Origin: JAJKIV01 sp036741775
GTDB taxonomy: Bacteria; Gemmatimonadota; Gemmatimonadetes; Gemmatimonadales; Gemmatimonadaceae
Reading direction: 5' to 3'
Length of the DNA stretch: 64,000 nucleotides
Assembly (NCBI GenBank): GCA_036741775.1
Contig: DAINRQ010000009.1
Coordinates: 1-64,000 of the forward strand
Under the pieces are notes generated by a model. That model saw nothing but the letters and a program-made list of their open reading frames with translations. It was not told the origin of the DNA and ran no database searches. The position numbers and the translations under genes are program-made. Position 1 is the first letter of the stretch; every line of letters begins with the position of its first letter. This document shows, piece by piece, positions 48,252-56,088 of this stretch.

Positions 48252-50939
48252 TTATTCCCACCTCAGCGCTCGCACCGGATCGAGTCTCGCCGCGCGGTGC
48301 GCCGGGAGCCACGTCGCGAGCGCGCCGACCGCGAGCAACACGAGTGACACCGCCACGAGCGTCATGGGGTCCGTCGGCGTGATGCCGTAGAGCATGGGGG
48401 TCGCGAGATGCCGCAGCGACACCGCGGTCAGCAGGCCGATCACGAGGCCGGAGCCCGCGACCACGAGCCCGTGCCGGAGGACCGAGCCGCGCACCGTTCC
48501 CGGCGTCGCGCCTAACGCCATGCGCACGCCGATCTCCCGCGTGCGCTGCGCCGTGACGTAGGAGAGCACGCCGTAGAGGCCGATCGCGCCCATGAACAAG
48601 CCGACCAGCGCGGCAACGGCGAGCCCCAACATCGAAAAGCGCATGCCGCCCTCCGCCGCCTCCACCACGGACGCGAGCGTGCGCGTCTCGGCGAGCGGAA
48701 GCTCGGCGTCGAGGTCCGCCAGCGCGCGACGCACCGCCGCGATCACCGTGGCCGGCGGCATCGTCGTGCGCACCGCGTACACCATGGAGCGGGCGAGCCA
48801 GTCCATATCCACGCCCTCGCGGTTCACCATCGCGTAGTACACGGCGCCCATGGGCTCCTTGTCGAGCGAGACGCCGCGCACGTCACCAACGACGCCCACG
48901 ACGTCCGACCACTGACGCTCACCAGGCACGCCCGCCAATCCGTGCGCGACGCGCGTCCCGATCGGTGGGCGCGGCGCCATGATCTTGCGCGCCACACTCT
49001 CGCTCACGATCACCGCACCGGTGGGCCGGTCCGTGTCGGACCGCTCGAGCAACCTTCCCTGCTCGAGCGGAATTCGCATCGCCTCGAAGTAGCCCGGCGT
49101 CGCCACCCGCATCTCGATGAGCGGCGGCATCACGCCCGGTGGGTACGGCCGGCCGTCGACCCGCAGCGGGTCGATCTCCGAGCTGTACCCAGCGAGCGGC
49201 AACTGCCCGGTCGCCCCGGCCGCTTCGACACCGGGGAGAACCCGAATCCGATCGAGCATGCTGTAGTGGAACCGCGCGACGTCCTGCGCCTCGCGATAGC
49301 GCGCGAACGGGAGCGCGATGCGGAACGTGACGACGCCCTCGGCCTCGAACCCGGGATCGACAGCGCGCAGTTGCTGGAAGCTGCGCAGCACGAGCCCCGA
49401 TCCGACGAGCAGCACGGTCGCCATGGCGACCTGCGCGATCACGAGCGCCTGACGAAGGCGTCCGCTCTGACGATCGGTCGTTCCGCTTCGGTCGCTGCCC
49501 CCCAACATCGACGCGGGGGCAACGCGGCGGTGGCGGGCAATCGGGACTACGCCGAACAGCACCGCGATCACGGCGGCAACGAGCGTCGTGCACGCGATCA
49601 CCGCTCCGTCCACACGGACGTCGCCCAGACGCGGGAGCGTCGACGGCGCGATGCTCGGCAGCACACGGACCGTCAGCTCGGCGAGCAGTACGCCCAGCGC
49701 ACTGCCAATGAGCAGCAGGATTCCGCTTTCAGCCAGCGACTGGGCGAGCAGGTGATGTCGCTCCGCACCTAACGCGAGACGCAGCGCGATCTCGCGGCGC
49801 CGTGCCTCGGCGCGTACGAGCAGCAGGCTCGCGACGTTGACGCACGCAATGAGCAGCACGAGCCCCATCATGGCCCACAAGGCCCACAGCGCTGGACGAA
49901 TGTTCCCGACCACCTCGTCGAGGTATGGTCGCACTTCGGGACGCAGCCCCGTATCCTCGAGCACGGCCGGCGGAATGAAGTCGACGACGCTCGTGATTCG
50001 TGGAAGCAGTTGCGTGAGCTCGGTCGTCGCCTGCTCGGGTGTGACGCCCGGCCGCAACCGCCCGATCCCCGGGGTGTTGAACCCGCTGAGGTTGGACCGG
50101 TCGAGTCGCATCGGCACCCACATGACCGACGCGCGTGTCGGGAACGCGAACCCGTCCGGCATGACGCCCACGACTTCCCTCGGGATGCCGTCGAGCGTGA
50201 TGACGCGACCCAGGATAGACGGGTCGGCGCCATAGCGCTGCCGCCAGAGCGCGTGAGAGAGAATGACTACGCGCGGCCCTTCGGGAGCGTCCTCCTGCGC
50301 GGTGAACGTGCGGCCGAGGGCCGGCTTGACTCCGAGTACGTCGAACAGGCTTCGCATCGCGGTGACGACATCGACCCACTCGGGCGACGCCTGCCGGTCG
50401 GTGAGGCTTCCCTGCCACGTTCGGTAGAGTGCCGCGACTTCGAAGCTCCGAGCCCCTTCGTAGGCGACGTATGCGGCCGAGGAGTGCGGCACGCGCTCCG
50501 GAAGGTCGCCGCCGCGGCTCGTATGGCTGATGGACACGATGCGGTCGGCATTGGGGTACGCGAGCGGTCGGAGCAGCACGCCATTCACGACGCTGAACAT
50601 GGCGGCGTTGCCGCCAATGCCTAACGCGAGCGTGAGCACCGCCGCGAGCGTGAAGCCAGGTGTCTTGCGCAGCTGGCGAGCGGCGAAGCGGAGGTCGTGC
50701 ATGACGCGCTCGACGCCGCGCGCGCCCCGCCCCTCGCGCATGGCTTCCTTGTGGTCCTCGAGGCCACCGAACGCAATCGAGGCACGTCGCCGCGCCTCGT
50801 CAGGCGGGAACCCCGCTCGCGCGTGCTTCGCCGCCTCCATGTCGAGGTGGAACCGCATCTCCTCGTCGAGCTCCTGCTCCACGGACCGCTTCGCGAAGAG
50901 CCCGCGCGCCCACATCCGCAGTCGTTTCGTCCCGCGCAT
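48252..50939 (-). CDS. ADOP/MacB-FtsX-type ABC permease with N-terminal prefix domain
   Basis: 895 residues from ATG 50939. The N-terminal ~85 residues are the helical 'ADOP prefix' domain (KRSVEQELDEEMRFHLDMEA, RRRASIAFGGLEDHKEAMRE). Then come the permease half (DLRFAARQLRKTPGFTLAAV, LALGIGGNAAMFSVVNGVLL), the MacB-PCD periplasmic domain (FDVLGVKPALGRTFTAQEDA), the central block (IACVNVASLLLVRAEARRRE), the second PCD (RMEQGRLL-like region) and the C-terminal block (MGAIGLYGVLSYVTAQRTRE). Full length and uninterrupted. It lies 21 bp after the PadR gene in a regulator-permease operon. A partner ATPase is not in the window. Three motif copies occur in frame (Ala-Leu-Gly). Confidence 0.92.
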   Translation of the reverse strand: MRGTKRLRMWARGLFAKRSVEQELDEEMRFHLDMEAAKHARAGFPPDEARRRASIAFGGLEDHKEAMREGRGARGVERVMHDLRFAARQLRKTPGFTLAAVLTLALGIGGNAAMFSVVNGVLLRPLAYPNADRIVSISHTSRGGDLPERVPHSSAAYVAYEGARSFEVAALYRTWQGSLTDRQASPEWVDVVTAMRSLFDVLGVKPALGRTFTAQEDAPEGPRVVILSHALWRQRYGADPSILGRVITLDGIPREVVGVMPDGFAFPTRASVMWVPMRLDRSNLSGFNTPGIGRLRPGVTPEQATTELTQLLPRITSVVDFIPPAVLEDTGLRPEVRPYLDEVVGNIRPALWALWAMMGLVLLIACVNVASLLLVRAEARRREIALRLALGAERHHLLAQSLAESGILLLIGSALGVLLAELTVRVLPSIAPSTLPRLGDVRVDGAVIACTTLVAAVIAVLFGVVPIARHRRVAPASMLGGSDRSGTTDRQSGRLRQALVIAQVAMATVLLVGSGLVLRSFQQLRAVDPGFEAEGVVTFRIALPFARYREAQDVARFHYSMLDRIRVLPGVEAAGATGQLPLAGYSSEIDPLRVDGRPYPPGVMPPLIEMRVATPGYFEAMRIPLEQGRLLERSDTDRPTGAVIVSESVARKIMAPRPPIGTRVAHGLAGVPGERQWSDVVGVVGDVRGVSLDKEPMGAVYYAMVNREGVDMDWLARSMVYAVRTTMPPATVIAAVRRALADLDAELPLAETRTLASVVEAAEGGMRFSMLGLAVAALVGLFMGAIGLYGVLSYVTAQRTREIGVRMALGATPGTVRGSVLRHGLVVAGSGLVIGLLTAVSLRHLATPMLYGITPTDPMTLVAVSLVLLAVGALATWLPAHRAARLDPVRALRWE

Positions 50940-50960
50940 GTCGCCTCTCGGTCGTATGGA

Positions 50961-51293
50961 TCAGGTCGCGCGCAGCAGTTGCTCGACGGCGAGCACGTGC
51001 CTGCGCCAACTCTGCGTCTCGGCGCCGAGCGCTTTGCGGCCGAGCGGCGTGAGGCGGTAGTACTTGGCGCGACGGTTGTTGTCGGTCAGTTGCCAGTCGC
51101 TGTCGATCCACTCTTTCTGCTCGAGCCGCTGGAGCGCGGGATAGAGCGATCCCTGGTTGACCTCGAGCACCCCGTCGCTCAACTGCTGGATGCGCTGGGT
51201 GATGCCCCAGCCGTGCATCGGCGCGAGCGCGAGCGTGCGCAGGATAAGGAGATCGATGGTGCCGCGGAGGGGCTCGGCGGAGGATTCGCCCAT
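50961..51293 (-). CDS. PadR-family transcriptional regulator
   Basis: 110 residues from ATG 51293. PadR winged helix: LRGTIDLLILRTLALAPMHG, WGITQRIQQLSDGVLEVNQG, SLYPALQRLEQKEWIDSDWQ, LTDNNRRAKYYRLTPLGRKA. It is the first gene of the operon with the ADOP permease at 48252, and repression of that operon is expected. The upstream region (51294-51360) has an AT-rich AAATCGTAAATAG patch but no palindrome as clear as that of the PadR gene at 11485. Confidence 0.9.
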   Translation of the reverse strand: MGESSAEPLRGTIDLLILRTLALAPMHGWGITQRIQQLSDGVLEVNQGSLYPALQRLEQKEWIDSDWQLTDNNRRAKYYRLTPLGRKALGAETQSWRRHVLAVEQLLRAT

Positions 51294-51700
51294 GGGATCC
51301 GGTCTCCGGCTTCTATTTACGATTTCAAGAGGAGACAGGATTCACCCGAGAATTGTCGAAGTCAAGAGGAGCGGGGTCATTCCGAGCGGAGCGGCCGTGG
51401 GCTGAGTGCGATCTCGGCTGGTGCGGAACCGCCACGACACCGGGCCGCCCGCCGTCACATCCAATGTCACAACCGGATAGTGATGCCGATGCCGACGTCG
51501 CTCCTGATTGCCGTCTTCGGTCAGACTGCCTGTGCCGGAACGCGACTGTCCGCGCGAATTCGGTCGATTGGTCCGAGCAAGCACCGGTTTGTGATTGGGA
51601 TCGCCTAACGCTGCCCGGCATTCTGGTTGCTCACTGCGCCGGTGGCTGCAGACGTCAAATACGGCGTCCGCACTTCTACCAACAGACACCCATCACTCAC
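51294..51700. other. 407-bp gap: PadR upstream region and partial repeat
   Basis: The bases at 51376-51398 (GTCATTCCGAGCGGAGCGG) are one end of a family A repeat without a visible partner. A GCCTAACG copy is at 51603-51610. Open frames through the gap lack SD sequences and are not credible. The rest is unremarkable. Confidence 0.5.
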
Positions 51701-52282
51701 ATGGCCAAACGGCCGTTCTCGCGCTTCGGCGCCCGACTCCTCTCGGTCTTCCTGCTCGCAGGCTGCGCGAGCGACGCCACCGGGCCGGTAGCTCCAAAGG
51801 CTACCATCCCGCCAGAGCCGTCGTCGGCGCTGCTCGGCCTGCTGCCGGTGCGCGGCGTTACGCGCGCCAAGCCGCTCCCGAAGGACATCAAGGTCAGCGC
51901 CGTCATTGGCCAGAAGGGTGGCACGATCACCATCCCCGAGGCGGGACTCACCGTGGTCGTTCCACCGAGCGCCGTCAGCTCGAACACGATGTTCACGGCC
52001 ACGGCGCTCGCGGGCCGGCTGGTCGCCTACGATTTCCAGCCGCACGGGACGAACTTCGCGGTACCGCTCCAGTTCACGCAGGACCTGCGAAAGACGTCGC
52101 TCACGGCGACGCTGACGGCGCCACTGCTGCGCGGTGCGTACTTCGAGGACGAGAGTCGGCTCAACCAACAGCTAGGGCTGGCCTTCGTCAGCGAACTACT
52201 GCCGGCGACGGTAGACCTGCTGCGATTCCGGGTCTCGTTCCCGATCAAGCATTTCTCCGGATATCTCGTTTCCTGGCACTAA
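51701..52282 (+). CDS. Hypothetical lipoprotein
   Basis: 193 residues from ATG 51701 (FSRFGARLLSVFLLAGCASD, with lipobox LAGC). The mature part is beta-rich: IKVSAVIGQKGGTITIPEAG, LTVVVPPSAVSSNTMFTATA, then FAVPLQFTQDLRKTSLTATL and RFRVSFPIKHFSGYLVSW. The GGTITIPEAGLTVVVPPSAV block resembles ZU5-like domains found in surface proteins. It is a single gene followed by a nested terminator repeat. Function unknown. Confidence 0.75.
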   Translation: MAKRPFSRFGARLLSVFLLAGCASDATGPVAPKATIPPEPSSALLGLLPVRGVTRAKPLPKDIKVSAVIGQKGGTITIPEAGLTVVVPPSAVSSNTMFTATALAGRLVAYDFQPHGTNFAVPLQFTQDLRKTSLTATLTAPLLRGAYFEDESRLNQQLGLAFVSELLPATVDLLRFRVSFPIKHFSGYLVSWH

Positions 52283-52292
52283 CTTGGAAGAA

Positions 52293-52442
52293 AACGCTGG
52301 TCGCTGTAAGCTGGTACTGGTTGCTGCGGGGTTATAAAGGCGGACACCCTCGGGAGGCCTCCCTATCGTAAAGAGGCTTCCCGAGGGTTCTCGCTTTTTC
52401 ACGCCCTGCAGCTACCAGCACCAGCTAACAGCGACCAGCGTT
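52293..52442. repeat. REP-like inverted pair enclosing a terminator
   Basis: AACGCTGGTCGCTGTAAGCT (from 52293) is inverted at 52408-52442 (CAGCTACCAGCACCAGCTAA, then CAGCGACCAGCGTT). Between them is a separate hairpin, ACCCTCGGGAGGCCTC and GAGGCTTCCCGAGGGTT, followed by a T run. The pair may be an excisable REP element that carries a transcription terminator. Confidence 0.75.
52346..52399 (+). terminator. Rho-independent terminator after the lipoprotein gene
   Basis: ACCCTCGGGAGGCCTC (52346-52361) pairs with GAGGCTTCCCGAGGGT (52373-52388) with one mismatch; the sequence then reads TCTCGCTTTTTC, with a five-T tract. The stem, loop and tract fit an intrinsic terminator in the plus direction. 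Confidence 0.8.
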
Positions 52443-52531
52443 GTTCTAGCAGTGCTTCGCTCGTCGTATGGCGTTAGGCCTCGCGACCGCCGGCCGGCAG
52501 TCGTTAGAACGGCCTCATTCGCCACCGCTCC

Positions 52532-55500
52532 GTGCCGAGAAAAGCCGCCCGCGGGAATCGCCGCGCGAAGGTCGACCGTGGGCTTTCGCCCACGGTGGGG
52601 GCGTGCATCGAGGCGGCGCGCGCGGCTGAACGGGTCGGGCAACACACGCTAGTTCGGGAACACTTCGAGAACGCCCTCCGGTCACTCCCCGCGGGCGACG
52701 CAGCGCCCACCGCGACCACCATTCTCCGGTGGATTGCCGGCAGCCACTTCGCCGAAGCGAATCACGCCGCAGCCGAAGACTGCGTCACCGCCGCGGTCGC
52801 GACCGCCCAAGCATGGGGAGACGAGCTCGCGGTTGGTTACGCCATCAACATGCTCGGCATGTTCCGCTGGCAGCAGGGCGACCTCGACGAGGCCGTGCGC
52901 CTCTATAACGACGCGCGCGAGCGCGCCGTTCACTCAGGCGACCCGAAGCTCGCCGCGGTCACCGCGCAGAACCTCGGTGTCATCGCGAACATTCGTGGTG
53001 ATTTCACGCGGGCCCTCGAGTTCTACGAGGCAAGCCTCGCCGACTATCGCGTGATGGGACTCCAGCGCGACGTCTGCGTCGCGCTCAACAACTGCGGGAT
53101 GGTCTACACCGACACCGAGCGCTGGGAGGAAGCCGAGGGCGCCTTCCGCGAGGCGATCGAGCGCGTGCGGGAGCTCGGCGACGTAGGACTTCGGGTGCAG
53201 ATCGAGGTCAACGTCGTGGAGATGTGGGTCGCTCGCGGTGACATCCCGAAGGCGCGCGCGGCGGCCGACGCAGCCATGGCGCTCGCGTCCGAGCTCGGCG
53301 ACGCACACATCCCCGGCGACGCATACCGGCTCATGGGTGTCATCGCCCGAGAGAGCGGCGACCTGACGCGAGCCGAATCGCTCCTCGAGCGTGCCGCGGA
53401 AGTTGCGTCGTCACGCCAGGATCTGCTCTTACTCGCCGAGACGGCGCGAGAGCAGGCCGACGTGCACCGGCGCCAGGGTCGCAACAGGGAGACGCTTCAG
53501 GCCCTGAACCGCGCGCATCAGCTGTTCAGCCAGCTGCGCGCTCGCCACGACCTCGCCGACGTGGACCGCCAGACCACGCACCTCGAGGGCGAATTCATCG
53601 ACGTCGTGCGGCGCTGGGGCGAATCGATCGAGGCGAAGGACCGGTACACACAAGGCCATTGCGAGCGCGTCGCCGACCTCGCGTGCACGCTCGCCGCACG
53701 CAGCGGGGTCAATGAGCGAACGCTCTTCTGGTTCCGCATTGGCGCACTGCTGCACGACGTCGGCAAGCTCATCATCCCAGCCGAGGTACTGAACAAACCC
53801 GCGAAGCTCGACGATGACGAATGGGCGCTGATGCGGCGACACCCCGAAGCCGGAGTCGAGCTCCTGGCCGGCATCGAGTTTCCGTGGGACGTTCGTCCGT
53901 TGATCGAATCCCACCACGAGCGCTGGGACGGGAGGGGATACCCGCACGGTCTCGCGGGCGAGGCGATCCCGCTCACCGCTCGGATCCTCTGCCTCGCCGA
54001 CGTCTTCGACGCGCTCACCTCGCAGCGAAGCTACAAGCAGTCGATGTCCGCGGCCGACGCGCTCGAGATCATGCGGCGCGATGTGGGCCGTGCCTTCGAC
54101 CCCGCGCTGTTCGAGGTGTTCGAGCGGGTCGTTGCCGAGCGTACGCAGTCAGCAGCCACGTTCGACGGCGATGCGCACACGACGGTTGTCACACCACGGC
54201 CTCGGCACGACGACCTCACGGAGCTGCCGCTCCGACGCGCATGCACGGCGGCCTCGGCGAAGCTGCTCGCCGTGCGTCGTCGGGAGGGCAGCGCCGCGAG
54301 CCTCCTCTACGTCAAGGCGATGCACCTCGATGTGATCAAGCAGCAACTCGGGCAGGCTCGTGCTGATGACGTCCTCGCGACGGTCGCGAGCACCCTGCGA
54401 CGCGCGAGCCGTCGCGGCGACGTGCTCGCGCGATTCGGCGCTGATGACTTCATTTTACTCCTCGCCGACGCGGGCGCCGAGCACGCGGTTGCGGTCGCGG
54501 GACGCGTGCGGAGCCAGCTGGGTGACGCGCTCGCGGGACGCACCGCCGAGTCGATCGCGATGGGTGTCGCTGCCGCGCCCGAGCACGGAGAGAACCTCGA
54601 TGCCCTCGTCGCCGCGGCACGACGTGCCGTCGAGGCGCAGCCCGACCACGCGCGTCACGCGCTCGCGATGGCCGACGGCATTGCCGAGCCGCGCCGCCCG
54701 CGCGTCGAGCGATTCGTGGGACGCGTCTCCGAATTGCGTCGGCTCGAGCACCTGCTCGACGCAACTCTCAGGGTGGGAGGGCGGCTCGTCACGCTCGCCG
54801 GACCAACCGGCGCTGGCAAGAGCTCACTCATGTCGCGTCTCGCGCTCGACGCACGCCGTCGCGGTGCCATCCACGTTACGGGCACGTGCCGCTCGTCCAC
54901 CTTCCACACGCCGTACGCGCCGTGGATTCACATCATCGAAGGGCTTCGAGCCGCGCGAGTCTTGCCGGACCACCGCTGGTCATCGCTACCAGCACTGATC
55001 CCCTCTCTCACCGGGAGCGATCGTTCCCCGCGCCTTGCGCGCGACGGTGACGCGGGTCTCGATGCCTCGCTGCCTGACGAGATATGCGAGCTCGTGATGC
55101 GTGTGGCTGCCGACCGTCCGCTCGTCATCGTGATCGACGATGCGGAGCAGGCCGACCAGGCGTCGTGGGACGTCATTGAGCGCCTCACCCGGCGTCTCAC
55201 TGGCGAACGCGTGTTGCTGTGCCTGACGATCGATGATGCGAGTGCTGCCGCGATGCGCGGCAGGGTGTCCGCGTGTCGCCGGCATCACGAGATGCAGTTG
55301 CCCGGCCTGTCACCAACCGATGTTCGCCTCTGGATCAGCGACCTCCTGTCGGATGCTGCCACGGCGAATGCCTGCCTCGCTCACTTCGGCGTGAGTGGGC
55401 CGGTCACGCCCCTCTGGGGTGAACACGTGTTGCATGGGCTGGTAGACGATGGGCACCTCGTCTACCGCGCTGGCGTGTGGCGCACGACCGCCCCAACCAG

Positions 55501-56086
55501 GGTACCGGGCCCTTCGGTCGCGCTTCCGCCGCCGAGCACCGCTGGCGTCATTGGTCGGCGAATCGACACCCTCACGCCGAAGACTCGTGCGATCGTCGGA
55601 GAGCTCGGCCTCCTTGGTGACGTCTTCGACGTGGACGTGGCGCTCGCCGCTGGCATCGGTGACGAGGCCGAGCTACTCGATGCGATAGACGAGGCGCTCG
55701 CCGCAGTGCTGCTCCGCGACGAAGGCGCGGACCCCGGCGCGATCTTCACGTTCACGCACCCGGCCGTTGCAGTCGCGGCGCGGGAGTCAGTGGACCGCGG
55801 CCGTCGAGCGCGCGTGCACGAGCGGATCGCTCGCGGTCTCGAGCGCGTGAGACCGGTGGCGCTGTTCGAGATCGCGGAGCACTTCCACCAGGCGCGAGTC
55901 GCCGACAAGGCGTTCGAGTACGCGCTGCTGGCGGCCGCTCGCGCGATGAGCGTTCAAGCCTATGGCGATGCGGCGGCCGCCTACGCGCGAGCACGCGCGC
56001 ACGCCTCGGCCCCCGGACAGCTGAGCCGAGTCGATGAACTCATGGCTCAGCTGCCGGTTCACGAGCGGCGCGCGGACGTGGCGTAG
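52532..56086 (+). CDS. Giant TPR - HD-GYP - degenerate GGDEF - AAA-type ATPase signalling protein
   Basis: 1184 residues, soluble. Residues ~40-340 are tetratricopeptide repeats (AVTAQNLGVIANIRGDFTRA, CVALNNCGMVYTDTERWEEA, AYRLMGVIARESGDLTRAES). An HD-GYP domain follows (about 365-540): ALLHDVGKLIIPAEVLNKPA with H408/D409 and ERWDGRGYPHGLAGEAIPLT with G469-Y-P471, the residues of c-di-GMP phosphodiesterases. A GGDEF-like domain (about 560-710) has ARFGADDFILLL (G636-A-D-D-F640) instead of GGDEF, so it is probably not a cyclase. The C-terminal ~470 residues start with a P-loop ATPase (LAGPTGAGKSSLMSRL, Walker A 757-764; Walker B PLVIVIDDAEQ near 867) of the AAA-16/MalT-like type, then helical repeats. 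It fits a STAND-like switch coupling TPR sensing to c-di-GMP turnover. The GTG/ATG choice is uncertain; no SD sequence is seen. Confidence 0.85.
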   Translation: MPRKAARGNRRAKVDRGLSPTVGACIEAARAAERVGQHTLVREHFENALRSLPAGDAAPTATTILRWIAGSHFAEANHAAAEDCVTAAVATAQAWGDELAVGYAINMLGMFRWQQGDLDEAVRLYNDARERAVHSGDPKLAAVTAQNLGVIANIRGDFTRALEFYEASLADYRVMGLQRDVCVALNNCGMVYTDTERWEEAEGAFREAIERVRELGDVGLRVQIEVNVVEMWVARGDIPKARAAADAAMALASELGDAHIPGDAYRLMGVIARESGDLTRAESLLERAAEVASSRQDLLLLAETAREQADVHRRQGRNRETLQALNRAHQLFSQLRARHDLADVDRQTTHLEGEFIDVVRRWGESIEAKDRYTQGHCERVADLACTLAARSGVNERTLFWFRIGALLHDVGKLIIPAEVLNKPAKLDDDEWALMRRHPEAGVELLAGIEFPWDVRPLIESHHERWDGRGYPHGLAGEAIPLTARILCLADVFDALTSQRSYKQSMSAADALEIMRRDVGRAFDPALFEVFERVVAERTQSAATFDGDAHTTVVTPRPRHDDLTELPLRRACTAASAKLLAVRRREGSAASLLYVKAMHLDVIKQQLGQARADDVLATVASTLRRASRRGDVLARFGADDFILLLADAGAEHAVAVAGRVRSQLGDALAGRTAESIAMGVAAAPEHGENLDALVAAARRAVEAQPDHARHALAMADGIAEPRRPRVERFVGRVSELRRLEHLLDATLRVGGRLVTLAGPTGAGKSSLMSRLALDARRRGAIHVTGTCRSSTFHTPYAPWIHIIEGLRAARVLPDHRWSSLPALIPSLTGSDRSPRLARDGDAGLDASLPDEICELVMRVAADRPLVIVIDDAEQADQASWDVIERLTRRLTGERVLLCLTIDDASAAAMRGRVSACRRHHEMQLPGLSPTDVRLWISDLLSDAATANACLAHFGVSGPVTPLWGEHVLHGLVDDGHLVYRAGVWRTTAPTRVPGPSVALPPPSTAGVIGRRIDTLTPKTRAIVGELGLLGDVFDVDVALAAGIGDEAELLDAIDEALAAVLLRDEGADPGAIFTFTHPAVAVAARESVDRGRRARVHERIARGLERVRPVALFEIAEHFHQARVADKAFEYALLAAARAMSVQAYGDAAAAYARARAHASAPGQLSRVDELMAQLPVHERRADVA

Positions 56087-56088
56087 CG

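Noticed and set aside
47833..48312. 159-codon minus-strand open frame
   Set aside because: Encoded by a family B repeat; the same peptide pieces arise at 41.1-41.5 kb, so it is repeat translation, not a gene.
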